DNA of 64,000 bases from UBA6623 sp965248235 (GCA_965248235.1 CBDFIU010000005.1:868001-932000), one strand, 5' to 3'. Positions 25,594 to 36,920 are shown, counted from the first letter of the stretch. Numbers and translations: made by a program. The notes: generated by a model from the letters alone, not told the origin.

Positions 25594-25983
25594 ATGTATC
25601 CGGAAAAATATCAATACACTCGCGAGCACGAGTGGGTCAATGTCGAAGGCGACGAAGCGACCATCGGCATCACGCATCACGCCCAGGACCAACTCGGCGA
25701 CGTGGTATTCGTCGAGTTACCGAAAGTCGGCGCGGCGCTCCACGCCATGCTTTCTTTCGGAACCGTCGAATCGGTCAAGGCCGTTTCCGAAATCTACGCC
25801 CCGTTGGGCGGCGAGGTCATTGCCGTCAACGAGTCGTTGATTGACGCTCCCGAGGTGCTCAATGAGAACCCGCACGGCGCGGGTTGGCTGATCAAAATCC
25901 GTATTCGCGACAAGAACGAATTGCGGAATCTCATGTCGGCCGACGATTACGCCGCCTATGTAGCCGCCGAAACGGAGTCCTGA
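25594..25983 (+). CDS. gcvH: Glycine cleavage system H protein (lipoyl carrier)
   Basis: A 129-aa lipoyl-bearing shuttle that links the P, T and L proteins. The lipoylated lysine is Lys62 in SFGTVESVKAVSEIYAP. The sequence begins MYPEKYQYTREHEWV and keeps the VVFVELPKVG strand. Length and spacing are normal. Its stop is 4 bp from the gcvPA start, so the genes are cotranscribed. Confidence 0.96.
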   Translation: MYPEKYQYTREHEWVNVEGDEATIGITHHAQDQLGDVVFVELPKVGAALHAMLSFGTVESVKAVSEIYAPLGGEVIAVNESLIDAPEVLNENPHGAGWLIKIRIRDKNELRNLMSADDYAAYVAAETES

Positions 25984-25987
25984 GCGA

Positions 25988-27343
25988 GTGCGCTACCTTC
26001 CCAAGTCTCCTCAAGAACGCCGAGAAATGCTGGACTCGATGGAACTCGAGTCGACGGAGGAATTGTTTGCGCAAATCCCCGGTCCGCTGCTTCTGAAGCG
26101 ACCGCTCGAGATCCCGCCGGGGCAGTCGGAATACGAAATCATCGACTACTTTCGAGGCTTGGCCGCGGAGAACGTCGCGCCCGAGGGCGGCCCGGAGCAG
26201 GACTTGGCCTCGGCGAGCTTTTTGGGCGCGGGCGTCTACCGCCACTACCGTCCTGTCGTGATCGACGCGTTGGTCACGCGCGGAGAATTCCTCACCGCCT
26301 ACACCCCCTACCAGGCGGAGATTTCGCAAGGCACCCTCACGACGATCTTCGAATTTCAGACGATGATCTGTCAGTTGACGGGGATGGAGGTAGCCAACGC
26401 CTCCATGTACGACGGCTCGACCGCGGTGCCCGAGGCCGCCATGATGGCCGTGCGAATCACCAAGCGCGACAAGGTTTTGGCGGCGCGATCGGTGCATCCC
26501 GAATACCGGCAGGTGCTCGATACATATCGTCGGCATCAGGAGATTCCGGCGGAGTCGGTCGCGTATGACGCCGAGACCGGGGGCATCGACTTCGAAGACC
26601 TGGAAGCGAAGCTCAGTGACGAGGTAGCCGCGGTCATTGTCCAATCGCCGAACTTTTTCGGCGTGGTCGAGGACACGCGGCGAGCGGCCGAGTTGGCGCA
26701 AAGCCATGGGGCGTTGTTGGTGGTGGTGTTTACCGAAGCCGTTTCCCTCGGTTTGCTCGAACCCCCTCGCGAGGCCGATATCGTTATCGGGGAATTGCAA
26801 TCATTCGCGCACCCGCCGAGTTACGGCGGGCCGTTCGTGGGCGTTTTGGCGGCTCAGCGGAAATACGTTCGCCAGATGCCGGGCCGACTGGTCGGTGAGA
26901 CCGTTGATTCGGAGGGAAACCGCGCGTTTTGTTTGACCTTGGCCACGCGGGAGCAACACATCCGCCGCACCAAGGCGACGTCGAATATCTGCACGAATCA
27001 AGCTCTGGTGGCGCTGATGGCCGCGGTGTACATGACCGTATTTGGAAAGCAAGGTTTGCGGGAGTTGGCCGAGCAAAATCTTGCGAAGGCCCACTATCTG
27101 GCGGGCGAAATTGAAAAACAGGGGGGGCGGCGGGTTTTCTCGGGCCCGTTTTTCAATGAGTTTGTCATGCGCGGGCAAGACCCGGAGGTTAACCGACGGG
27201 CACAAGAGGCCGGCATCATCGGCGGTCTTGATCTGGGGCGGTTCTATCCCGAGTTGGAGGGCGCCCTGCTGATTTGCGCCACCGAAATGAACCGCCGCCC
27301 GGATATGGACCGCTACGCGGCAAACTTTGCTATGACGCGTTGA
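25988..27343 (+). CDS. gcvPA: Glycine dehydrogenase (decarboxylating) subunit 1
   Basis: The N-terminal half of the two-subunit P-protein, which with GcvPB decarboxylates glycine by PLP chemistry. 451 aa. It starts GTG 25988 (MRYLPKSPQERREMLD), with the family segments YRPVVIDALVTRGEFLTAYTP, EISQGTLTTIFEFQTMICQL, YDGSTAVPEAAMMA, and later FCLTLATREQHIRRTKATSN. This subunit lacks the PLP-binding lysine, which is in GcvPB. The split form is typical of many Gram-positive, archaeal and acidobacterial lineages. Confidence 0.95.
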   Translation: MRYLPKSPQERREMLDSMELESTEELFAQIPGPLLLKRPLEIPPGQSEYEIIDYFRGLAAENVAPEGGPEQDLASASFLGAGVYRHYRPVVIDALVTRGEFLTAYTPYQAEISQGTLTTIFEFQTMICQLTGMEVANASMYDGSTAVPEAAMMAVRITKRDKVLAARSVHPEYRQVLDTYRRHQEIPAESVAYDAETGGIDFEDLEAKLSDEVAAVIVQSPNFFGVVEDTRRAAELAQSHGALLVVVFTEAVSLGLLEPPREADIVIGELQSFAHPPSYGGPFVGVLAAQRKYVRQMPGRLVGETVDSEGNRAFCLTLATREQHIRRTKATSNICTNQALVALMAAVYMTVFGKQGLRELAEQNLAKAHYLAGEIEKQGGRRVFSGPFFNEFVMRGQDPEVNRRAQEAGIIGGLDLGRFYPELEGALLICATEMNRRPDMDRYAANFAMTR

Positions 27344-27383
27344 CCGGAGACGGGCATTCCGTGCATCAACGAATCAAAACCTC

Positions 27384-28859
<1,476 letters not shown>

Positions 28860-28945
28860 ACCCGCCGCGGTTGCCGGTTCCCGCCGCCCCGCCGGAACTC
28901 GCCGCCGTTCCGGCCCTCCGTTTCAAGCCGTTTGCCTCGTGCCTC

Positions 28946-29386
28946 TCAACTCGTATGGTCGTGAATGATCTTCCAGCCCTCGGAACCTTTGCGCAGGACC
29001 AAAGTGAAGATCCCCGACGTCGAGCCGCCTTCAGCGGCGTCTCTGGTCAGCGCGAAACGGCCGATGACGATCGCCACGCTTTCGCCGATCGGCCGCACGT
29101 TGAAATCGCTGAAGGCGACCTCGCCCATCCCGGCCGGGCCGGGGTAGCGCTGCCTGTAGCCGGCCAGAATGGCGTCGTAACCCTTGACGATCTTGGCGCC
29201 CACATAGGCGGTTCGCGTAGAGTTTTCATAGCTCGCCATGAAACCGGCGATGTCTCCGCGGTTCCAGGCCCGGGCCTGAGTTTGGAGCATGGTTTTGATG
29301 GCGGTCTCGTCGGCGGATTCCGCGCGGATTCCGGATGCCGAGAAGAAAATGGCCAGGGCGGCGAGGGTCACGGTTGTGCGTTTCAT
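28946..29386 (-). CDS. Secreted SnoaL/NTF2-like (DUF4440-type) protein
   Basis: A 146-aa protein with a signal peptide (MKRTTVTLAALAIFFSASGIRA) and then an NTF2-like cone fold: ETAIKTMLQTQARAWNRGDI, FMASYENSTRTAYVGAKIVK, DYAI-type helix GYDAILAGYRQRYP, and a last strand RKGSEGWKIIHDHTS. DUF4440/SnoaL-like proteins bind small hydrophobic ligands or are steroid-isomerase-like; no specific role can be inferred. I chose ATG 29386 for the signal peptide; ATG 29404 is possible. It is divergent from the PSD1 gene at 29506 and shares its 120-bp promoter region. Confidence 0.75.
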   Translation of the reverse strand: MKRTTVTLAALAIFFSASGIRAESADETAIKTMLQTQARAWNRGDIAGFMASYENSTRTAYVGAKIVKGYDAILAGYRQRYPGPAGMGEVAFSDFNVRPIGESVAIVIGRFALTRDAAEGGSTSGIFTLVLRKGSEGWKIIHDHTS

Positions 29387-29505
29387 GGTGAGCCAGGCTA
29401 CCATACGCCGGCCGCGGCCGTTGCGGGCCCGCGGAGCGCCGGAAGCGGCCCCGCCGCCGGTGGTTTCTCGTCCGGCGGAACCAACTACAATTGGGACGGA
29501 GGGCC

Positions 29506-32500
29506 ATGTCAGCTCGCAGTCACCTACCCGCCGCGGTCGGCGCAATCCTTTTCGTGGCCGGCTTCTTCGGGGCTGTTGTTCGGTTTGCCGCCGCGGCCGA
29601 TCCGGCGCTGCCGTCCACCGTCGTCTTCAATCGCGACATCCGGCCGATCCTCTCCGACAAATGTTACGCCTGTCACGGACCTGACGAAGCCAATCGCAAG
29701 ACGGCGCTTCGTTTCGATCGCTCCGAGAGCGCTTTGGCTCCCTTGCCCGCCGGCGGACGTGCCATCGCGCCGGGCGATCCCAAAGCCTCCGCGATGGTTG
29801 AACGAATCACGAGCAACGACCCCGCCCGTCGCATGCCGCCCGCTTATCTGGGGCATGACGCCTTGCCCGACCGCGAAATCGCTCTGATTCGCCGCTGGAT
29901 CGAACAAGGCGCCGAATGGCAAAAACATTGGTCCTTTCTCGCCCCCGAGAAGGCCCCGTTGCCCCAAGTTCTCTCACCCGGCCGCGCGATCGGGCCGATC
30001 GATCATTTCATCGTGCGCCGCTTCGGGCGCGAAGGTCTCACCCTATCTCCCGAGGCCGCCCGCCCGACGCTGATTCGCCGCGCGACGCTTGATTTGACCG
30101 GCCTACCGCCCACGCCCGCCGAAGTCGATGCCTTCCTCGCCGACCGCTCGGCCGACGCCTACGAAAGGGTCGTTGACCGCCTGCTTGCCTCGCCCCGGTA
30201 CGGCGAACGCATGTCCTATCGCTGGCTCGACGCCGCCCGTTACGCCGATACGCATGGTTACCAGAACGACCGTCCGCGCGACATGTGGCGCTGGCGCGAT
30301 TGGGTGATCGAGGCTTTCAACAGCAACATGCGGTTCGACCGTTTTACCATCGAGCAGCTCGCCGGCGATTTGTTGCCCGACCCCACCCTCGACCAACTCA
30401 TCGCCACGGCCTTTAACCGCAACCACCGCGGCAACGGTGAGTTGGGAATCGTTCCCGAGGAATACCACGTCGAATACGTGGTCGATCGCGTGGAAACCAC
30501 ATCGACGGTATGGATGGGCTTGACGATGGGTTGCGCTCGTTGCCACGACCATAAATACGACCCCGTCACGCAGAAAGAATTTTATAGGTTTTACGCCTAT
30601 TTCAACAACGTTCCCGATCGCGGGCGTTACTTCAAATACGGAAATACACCGCCGGTCGTCGCCGCGCCGACGTGCGAGCAGAGCAAAGAGCTGGCGCTGC
30701 TCGACGGCCGCATTGAAACGGCTCGCGAGGCGTTCGCCGCGCTCCAAGCGGAAATCGAACCAGCCCGGCGCGAGTGGGAAGAGAGCATAACCGCGTCCGG
30801 CCGTGTTGTGAGTTGGGCCTACGAGCGCGACCTGCTCTACCGCTTCCCGATGGACGACGGCGTCATCTCTCCAGGGAAAGCCCGTTTCGACGGCAGCGGC
30901 TATGTGGACCTCGGGGACCGCGCCAATTTCAGCTTTTACGACGAGTTCTCGGTCGCCGCCCGCATCGATCCGGAGACTCCGACCGGCGGTATCGTCACGC
31001 GCCTGCGCGCCGAAGCCTCGACACGCGGCGGCAAGGGCTGGGGATTCTACCTCGAGGACGGCAAATTACTCGTCGACATGATATCGAGCGACATCGATGA
31101 CCGCGTCACCGTTGAGACGCGCGAGCCTATCGCTCCAGGACCCCGTCACGTCGTCCTGACCTACGACGGCTCGCGGCTCGCCGCCGGCGTTCGGCTTTTC
31201 GTCGACGGCCGCCAACAAGCTTCGCGAACCGTCAAGGATCATTCCAATAACGATTTCCAAATCGACGACGAGCCCCTGCGCATCGGCCATGGCCCGCGTC
31301 TCGAAGATCGTTTTCAAGGACAAATCGGCGACGTGAGGATCTACGACCGTCGGCTCACCGGCGAAGAAGTTTTGCTCATCGCGGCCGGCGAATCGGTCAC
31401 GGCGATCGCCGGCATGTCGCCCCAAGACCGCACCGAGGCGCAACAAGCGAAGATCCGGCGGGCCTTTCTCTCGCACTACGCGCCGAAGAAAATCCGCGAT
31501 GCCTGGCGTTCTTGGAAAGAACTCGAGGACCAACGAGAGCGACTCGTCGACGGCTTTCCCACTGTGATGGTGATGGCCGAGATGGACCCGCCGCGCCGCA
31601 CCCGACTGCTCAAGCGCGGCGCCTACGACGCACCGGGAGAAAGCGTCACAGCGGCCGTCCCGAGTCTTCTGCCCGCGCTGCCGGCCGGGGCGCCGAACAA
31701 CCGGCTGGGCCTCGCGCGTTGGATAGTGGATCGCGAAAATCCGCTGACCGCCCGCGTGACGGTCAACCGTTTTTGGCAGATGCTTTTCGGAACCGGCTTG
31801 GTGGCGAGCGTGGAAAACTTCGGTTCCCAGGGCGAATGGCCGACGCACCCCGAACTGCTCGATTGGCTCGCCGTTGAATTCATGGAAAGCGGCTGGGACG
31901 TCAAGAGCATTCTCAAAACCATCGTCATGAGCGCGACCTATCGGCAGTCGTCGAAAGTGACGCCCGAGCTGATCGGCAAAGACGCCGAAAACCGTTTACT
32001 CGCCCGCGGGCCGCGCCTGCGCCTCGCCGGCGAGAGCATTCGCGATCAAGCGCTCGCGATTTCGGGTTTGTTGACCGAACAACAGGGCGGCCCCTCGGTG
32101 CGGCCCTATCAGCCCCCGGGATTGTGGAAGGAGTTGTCGAACTGGGACGCCTATGAGCATGACCGCGGCGACAAGCTTTACCGTCGCGGCCTCTATACGT
32201 TTTGGAAGCGAACGATCGCGCCGCCGGCGATGCTGACCTTCGACGCCTCGGACCGCGAGACCTGCATTGTTCGCGAAACCCGCACCAATACGCCCTTGCA
32301 AGCCCTCAACCTGATGAACGACGTGACCTACGTCGAAGCCGCGCGCAAATTCGCCGAGCGTCTCATGCGGGAAGGCGGCCCGAGCCCCGAGCAACGGCTG
32401 GCATACGGTTTTCGGCTCGCGACCGCGCGCCTGCCCGCCGCCGAAGAGCGGGCCGTCTTGCTGCAAAGTTTTCGCCGCTATCGGGACCGCTTTCAAACGG

Positions 32501-32637
32501 CTCCCCAAGACGCCGTGCTGTATCTCGGCGTCGGCGAATCACAGCGCGACGAAACGATCGAACCGGCCGAACTGGCGGCCTACGCGGCGGTCGCCGGCCT
32601 GATCCTCAACCTGGATGAGACGATCACAAAAGAGTAG
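29506..32637 (+). CDS. PSD1 protein with internal LamG-like domain
   Basis: A 1043-aa exported protein. ATG 29506 follows GGACGGAGGG. A signal peptide leads to the heme motif CYACHG (Cys53, Cys56, His57), then DUF1549 (IDHFIVRRFGREGL, DLTGLPPTPAEVDAFLAD, YRWLDAARYADTHGYQND, MGCARCHDHKYDP). Unlike the paralogue at 9248-11818, a LamG/concanavalin-like domain sits at about residues 450-620 (FDGSGYVDLGDRANFSFYDE, HVVLTYDGSR, GQIGDVRIYDRRLTGEEV). DUF1553 then follows (NPLTARVTVNRFWQMLFGTG, WPTHPELLDWLA, TFDASDRETCIVRETRTNTP). LamG domains bind carbohydrate, so the target may be a polysaccharide. No DUF1501 gene follows; gatB is convergent. Confidence 0.93.
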   Translation: MSARSHLPAAVGAILFVAGFFGAVVRFAAAADPALPSTVVFNRDIRPILSDKCYACHGPDEANRKTALRFDRSESALAPLPAGGRAIAPGDPKASAMVERITSNDPARRMPPAYLGHDALPDREIALIRRWIEQGAEWQKHWSFLAPEKAPLPQVLSPGRAIGPIDHFIVRRFGREGLTLSPEAARPTLIRRATLDLTGLPPTPAEVDAFLADRSADAYERVVDRLLASPRYGERMSYRWLDAARYADTHGYQNDRPRDMWRWRDWVIEAFNSNMRFDRFTIEQLAGDLLPDPTLDQLIATAFNRNHRGNGELGIVPEEYHVEYVVDRVETTSTVWMGLTMGCARCHDHKYDPVTQKEFYRFYAYFNNVPDRGRYFKYGNTPPVVAAPTCEQSKELALLDGRIETAREAFAALQAEIEPARREWEESITASGRVVSWAYERDLLYRFPMDDGVISPGKARFDGSGYVDLGDRANFSFYDEFSVAARIDPETPTGGIVTRLRAEASTRGGKGWGFYLEDGKLLVDMISSDIDDRVTVETREPIAPGPRHVVLTYDGSRLAAGVRLFVDGRQQASRTVKDHSNNDFQIDDEPLRIGHGPRLEDRFQGQIGDVRIYDRRLTGEEVLLIAAGESVTAIAGMSPQDRTEAQQAKIRRAFLSHYAPKKIRDAWRSWKELEDQRERLVDGFPTVMVMAEMDPPRRTRLLKRGAYDAPGESVTAAVPSLLPALPAGAPNNRLGLARWIVDRENPLTARVTVNRFWQMLFGTGLVASVENFGSQGEWPTHPELLDWLAVEFMESGWDVKSILKTIVMSATYRQSSKVTPELIGKDAENRLLARGPRLRLAGESIRDQALAISGLLTEQQGGPSVRPYQPPGLWKELSNWDAYEHDRGDKLYRRGLYTFWKRTIAPPAMLTFDASDRETCIVRETRTNTPLQALNLMNDVTYVEAARKFAERLMREGGPSPEQRLAYGFRLATARLPAAEERAVLLQSFRRYRDRFQTAPQDAVLYLGVGESQRDETIEPAELAAYAAVAGLILNLDETITKE

Positions 32638-32674
32638 GCCGGCACGGGCCGACCGCCGGCATTAAAGTCTCCGG

Positions 32675-34153
32675 CTACCCCAACTTCTTCCGCAACAACT
32701 CGTTGACGACCTTCGGATTGGCCTGCCCGCGCGTGGCCTTCATCACCTGCCCCACGAAAAATCCCAGCACGCCGGTCTTGCCACCGCGGTAGGTTTCGAC
32801 CTGGCCGGGGTTGGCGGCGATTACCTCGTCGATCAGCGTTTCAATGGCCGCCTCGTCGCTGATTTGTTCCAGGCCCTCGGCCTTGATGATCTCCCCAGCC
32901 CTGCCCTTGCCGTCGAACATTTTGGCGAAAATCTCCTTGGCCAGCTTGCCGGAAATCGTTCCGTCGGCGATGTATTTCACCAGTTCCGCCAAGTCGGCCG
33001 AGGAAACCGGGGAGTCGTCGAGGGTCTTGCTCGCCGCCTTCAACGCCCCGGAAAGTTCTCCCTGCACCCAGTTGGCCGAGAGCTTCGGTTCGCCTGACGC
33101 CTTGGCCGTTTCCTCGAAGTAGTCGGCCGTCTGGCGAGTCGAAGTCAGCACGCGAGCGTCGTATTCGGTAACGCCGTATTCGTCGCCAAAACGTTTGCGC
33201 TTCGCGGCCGGCAGTTCGGGCATCGCGTCGCTGACTCGCCGCTTCCATTCGTCGCTGATCACCAGCGGCATCAAGTCGGGCTCGGGGAAATAGCGGTAGT
33301 CGTGGGCATGCTCCTTCGAGCGCATCGCGACAGTGATACCGCTCGGGACGTTGTAAAGGCGCGTTTCCTGCCTGATTTCTCCGCCTGCTTCGATCACCGC
33401 CACTTGGCGCGCGATCTCGTAATCCAGCGCGCGCTGAACGTAGCGGAACGAGTTGAGGTTCTTCACCTCCACCTTGGTGCCGAATTTCTCTTGCCCCCGG
33501 GGACGAACCGAAACATTCGCGTCGCAGCGCAGGTGGCCTTTTTCCATGTCGCAGGTCGAGACGCCGATGTACTGCATGATCTGCTTGAGTTCGGTCAGGT
33601 AGGCGACCGCTTCCTGGGAAGTTCGCATGTCGGGTTCGCTGACGATTTCCGCCAACGGCATACCCGTGCGGTTTAAGTCGACATAACTGTAGCGGTCACT
33701 GTCGCTAAACCCGTCATGGATATTCTTTCCGGCGTCGTCTTCCAGATGCAGGCGCGTGACCCCGATACGCTTGGTCCCCCCGTCGAGCGGCGCGTCGAGC
33801 CGGCCGTGCTCAGCAACCGGTTGGTCGTATTGGGAAATCTGATATCCCTTGGGCAGGTCGGGGTAGAAATAGTTCTTGCGCGCAAACCGCGAGAAAGGCC
33901 GGATTTCGCAGCTGAGGGCCAGCGACGCGCGGATCGCCAGATTCACTACCTCGCGGTTCAACACCGGCAAGGCGCCGGGAAGCCCCAGACAGACCGGGCA
34001 GGTCTGGGTGTTGGGAGGATTGCCGAATTCGGTTGAACAGCCGCAAAAGATCTTCGTATTCGAGAGCAGTTGGACGTGCACCTCGAGGCCGATGACGGGC
34101 TCGTAGGCGGCGATCGTTTCAGGGGCGGCCAAGCCGCTTTCGGGAAGATCCAT
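32675..34153 (-). CDS. gatB: Aspartyl/glutamyl-tRNA(Asn/Gln) amidotransferase subunit B
   Basis: The kinase/amidotransferase subunit of GatCAB, which converts Glu-tRNA(Gln) and/or Asp-tRNA(Asn) to the amides. 492 aa. Markers are YEPVIGLEVHVQLLSNTKIF, the zinc Cys in FCGCSTEFGNPPNTQTCPVCLG segments, CDANVSVRPRGQEKFGTKVE, VKNLNSFRYVQRALDYE and a C-terminal YqeY-like tail domain. ATG 34153. gatA and gatC are not adjacent. It converges on the PSD1 gene. Confidence 0.95.
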   Translation of the reverse strand: MDLPESGLAAPETIAAYEPVIGLEVHVQLLSNTKIFCGCSTEFGNPPNTQTCPVCLGLPGALPVLNREVVNLAIRASLALSCEIRPFSRFARKNYFYPDLPKGYQISQYDQPVAEHGRLDAPLDGGTKRIGVTRLHLEDDAGKNIHDGFSDSDRYSYVDLNRTGMPLAEIVSEPDMRTSQEAVAYLTELKQIMQYIGVSTCDMEKGHLRCDANVSVRPRGQEKFGTKVEVKNLNSFRYVQRALDYEIARQVAVIEAGGEIRQETRLYNVPSGITVAMRSKEHAHDYRYFPEPDLMPLVISDEWKRRVSDAMPELPAAKRKRFGDEYGVTEYDARVLTSTRQTADYFEETAKASGEPKLSANWVQGELSGALKAASKTLDDSPVSSADLAELVKYIADGTISGKLAKEIFAKMFDGKGRAGEIIKAEGLEQISDEAAIETLIDEVIAANPGQVETYRGGKTGVLGFFVGQVMKATRGQANPKVVNELLRKKLG

Positions 34154-34376
34154 TCACTTTCCTCGCGGGCTGTTTCGAGCCCGCCGTCTCGAACGAAAAT
34201 TATACCAAGGGGGCGGCCGAAAGCCGCCTCGAGCGTCGCGCAATCGACGCGCGTGTTGACCCTAACCCGACCGGGCCGGTAAGCTGTGAAACGGCTTCGG
34301 TAAGGCGAAAAACGGCGCCGGCCGAGAGCGGGACGGGCACTCCGGTCCGTCCGCCAAGAGGAGCGATGCGAAGTTC

Positions 34377-35342
34377 ATGTTCTTAATAACCGGCGGCGCG
34401 GGCTACATCGGCGGCGTGGTCGCCGAACAGTTGCTCGACCTCGGCGACGAGGTCGTTATCTACGACAATCTCTCGCGGGGCTATCGCGACGCGGTTCCCG
34501 AAAAGGCGGTTTTCGTCGAAGCCGAGTTGGCTGATCGAGACCGCTTGGCCAAGGTTTTCAAAGACTACCCGATCACCGGCGTGCTGCATTTCGCCGCCTT
34601 CGCCCTGGTCGGTGAATCGATGCGGCAGGCGGCTCGCTATTTCCACAACAATCTCGGCTGCGCGCTGGTCCTTTTGGAAGAAACCCAACGTGCCGGGGTC
34701 GACCGTTTCGTCTTCTCCTCGACCTGCGCCGTTTTCGGGGACAAGAACCCGCCCCCGATCAGTGAAGCGGCGAACAAGGCGCCGATCAACCCTTACGGGG
34801 AATCCAAGTTGGCCGTCGAAAAAGCGCTCGCGTGGTATCGTCACTCGCACGGATTGAATTACTTTGCGTTGCGTTACTTCAATGCTTGCGGGGCGACCGA
34901 GTTGCGCGGCGAGCGTCACGAGCCCGAGACCCATCTGATTCCGCTCGTCTTTCGGGCCGCGGCCGGCGAAAGTGAAGGCATCCGAGTGATGGGAACCGAC
35001 TACCCCACCCCAGACGGCACCTGTATTCGCGACTATATCCACGTCTTGGATCTCGCCGAGGCCCATATTCTCGCGCTGCGCGCGGCGCCGGACTTGTCGG
35101 GTTGCTACAACTTGGGGACCGGGAAGGGCGATTCGGTGCGCGAAGTGATTGACACCGTCCGCCGAATGACCGGACGAGACGTTCCCGAGATTGTCGCGCC
35201 CCGCCGACCCGGCGACCCGCCGGAATTAGTGGCGGACCCGAGTCTGGCCGAGCAGGCTCTCCATTGGCGGGCACGGCTGGACCTGGAAGCGGCGGTCACG
35301 AGCGCCTGGGAGTTCAAGAAGAAACACACGCCGGGGCTTTAG
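34377..35342 (+). CDS. galE: UDP-glucose 4-epimerase
   Basis: An extended short-chain dehydrogenase of 321 aa that interconverts UDP-glucose and UDP-galactose. The NAD loop is GGAGYIGG (6-13), the catalytic triad SST (114-116) and Tyr140-x3-Lys144 in INPYGESKLAVEK. LRYFNACGAT and DYIHVLDLAEAH are GalE-specific. The start is ATG 34377. AAGAGGAG at 34355-34362 is far from it (14 bp), while an out-of-frame ATG at 34366 has good spacing and opens a 6-codon frame that overlaps galE. A start defect by one base, or coupling through the tiny frame, is possible. Confidence 0.92.
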   Translation: MFLITGGAGYIGGVVAEQLLDLGDEVVIYDNLSRGYRDAVPEKAVFVEAELADRDRLAKVFKDYPITGVLHFAAFALVGESMRQAARYFHNNLGCALVLLEETQRAGVDRFVFSSTCAVFGDKNPPPISEAANKAPINPYGESKLAVEKALAWYRHSHGLNYFALRYFNACGATELRGERHEPETHLIPLVFRAAAGESEGIRVMGTDYPTPDGTCIRDYIHVLDLAEAHILALRAAPDLSGCYNLGTGKGDSVREVIDTVRRMTGRDVPEIVAPRRPGDPPELVADPSLAEQALHWRARLDLEAAVTSAWEFKKKHTPGL

Positions 35343-35380
35343 CCCGAAGGGCGCGTTGGGGGTCTCGCAACCCGTTATCC

Positions 35381-36343
35381 ATGGACGACGCCGACCACTC
35401 ATCGGGCCAAGTGCGGCCGCGGGCCGCCGCCGGCCCCGTCCCCGACGAACCTCCAACTCCGTTCGACCCCCGGGATTTCTACGAAGAGTACGTCCGGCAT
35501 CACGTCCCTCACCATCGCACCCCGTCCGGTCTCAAGGGCCTGATTCTGCGGATCCTGCCCTATTGGTCCTACCGCGAATGGCGTTTTTGGTGACGCTGTG
35601 TACCCCGCGGCGGGATCTTGCTCGACTTCGGGTGCGCCCGCGGCCGCGAAATTTTCGCCCGGCGAGCCGCGAGCGCCATCGGCGTCGACATAGCCCACAA
35701 CGCGCTTGTTGATTGCCGGCGCCATTACACTCTGGCTGTCCGGGCGCGGCTTGCCCCTCTGCCCTTCGCCGACCTCAGCGTCGACTGCGTCGTGACGTCG
35801 CATGTAATGGGCCACATCCCGCTTGAGGAGAAGGACGGCCTTGTCGCGGAAATGATGCGGGTCTTGAAGCCGGGAGGCCGCGGCCTCCATTGGATCGAGA
35901 CCGACAGCAAGCACCCGCTCGTTACGTGGGCCAAGAAGGATCCCGCGCTCTATCACAAGGCCTTCATCCAACCCGACGGGCACATCGGGTTGGAGATGAC
36001 CCGCGATGTCGTCGCGCGCTTCGAGCGTCACGGCTTCCGCCTACGGAGCGCGGTTTACTCCGACAGCGGCCCGTTTCATCCGCGCTTGATGGTGAAGCAC
36101 TTTGACAATGCCTACCGCGAGGCTTCCAGGGATCTCGATCGCCGCGTTTGTTGGAGCCGCCGACTGCTCGACATTCCTCTTGCGCTGGCCGCCGTCGAGG
36201 TATGGCTCGGACTCCACCACGTCACGTTCGGCCGCCGGAGCGGCTCGGCGGAAACCGCCCAATTCGTCGGATTAGTGCTCGAGAAACCGTCGCGCGGGGA
36301 TCCTCCGATCGTCACGTCGAACCGCGCTCCGGGCCGCGCCTGA
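35381..36343 (+). pseudogene. Class I SAM-dependent methyltransferase with in-frame TGA at codon 71
   Basis: From ATG 35381 (MDDADHSSGQVRPRAAAG) the frame runs to WSYREWRFW and then TGA (35591-35593). It continues in the same frame as RCVPRGGILLDFGCARGREI to 36343. The second part is a Methyltransf_11-type fold: SAM loop LLDFGCARG, acidic VDIA, LPFADLSVDCVVTSHVMGHI, and the post-motif MMRVLKPGGRGLHWIETDS. Because both sides are one frame and the N-terminal part (YEEYVRHHVPHH...LKGLILRILPYW) looks like the family leader, a single nonsense change is the simplest explanation. A downstream restart at 35618 would remove part of the SAM loop. The substrate is unknown. It is 38 bp after galE, so it may belong to a glycan gene set. 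Confidence 0.75.
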
Positions 36344-36402
36344 CCGACAATCGGCGGCCGGCCTAGCGTCGCGGGCGCCGAGAAACACGGCTTAGCCCAG
36401 GC

Positions 36403-36868
36403 TTAGACCTGAAACTGTGTCACGACGCTTTGGAGTTGCCCGGCCAGCACCGCCGTCGCTTCGGCGGCGTTCAACGTTGCGTCAGCTTCGTGGGAAGTTT
36501 CCTCGGCGTTTCTTGAAAGTTCTTCGAGGTTTTCTGAAACCTGTCTCGAGCTGCCGGCCGCCGAAGCGACGTTTTCACTGATCTTTGCCGTGCTCCCGAC
36601 TTGCCCTTGCACGGCTCCAACGATCACGGCGGAGAGTTCTTGGATCCGCTGGGCAACGGTCGTCACTTCCTGCATGGAGTCAATCGCGGCCTGCGTCTCA
36701 CGCTGGATCTTCTCGATCTGGCTTTGAATCTGGCCGGTTGCCTCGGCGGTGTGGCGCGAGAGATCCTTGACTTCGCTGGCGACGACCGCGAAACCCTTGC
36801 CGAGCTCGCCGGCGCGCGCGGCTTCGATGGTGGCGTTGAGCGCCGGCAGGTTCGTTTGTTCCGCGAAC
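36403..36868 (-). pseudogene. Chemoreceptor (MCP) signalling-domain fragment, 5' lost
   Basis: The minus strand encodes AEQTNLPALNATIEAARAGE, LGKGFAVVASEVKDLSRHTA and the C-terminal coiled-coil half to VVTQFQV and stop. This is the hairpin tip and descending helix of an MCP cytoplasmic domain. Everything before the tip is missing: at 36869 homology stops and another shard begins. An ATT-type start could be fused at the junction, but no ribosome site or sensor remains. The tip has Pro in NLPALN where most MCPs have Leu. Confidence 0.8.
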
Positions 36869-36908
36869 ATCGATCGCTTTCACGGGCATCGCACGGCGGA
36901 GATCCGCG
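36869..36908 (+). other. 40-bp shard of a plus-strand PAS-MCP gene
   Basis: The plus strand reads NIDRFHGHRTAEIRD. The intact MCP at 49070 reads NIDRFHGNRTAEIRG at 49303-49347, with nearly the same DNA. It is sandwiched between two minus-strand MCP tail fragments, so recombination assembled this segment. Confidence 0.6.
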
Positions 36909-36920
36909 ACGTCGATATGC

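Noticed and set aside
35591..35593. TGA as a selenocysteine codon
   Set aside because: No SECIS-like hairpin, selenoprotein family or catalytic Cys position at this site. A nonsense change or read error is simpler.
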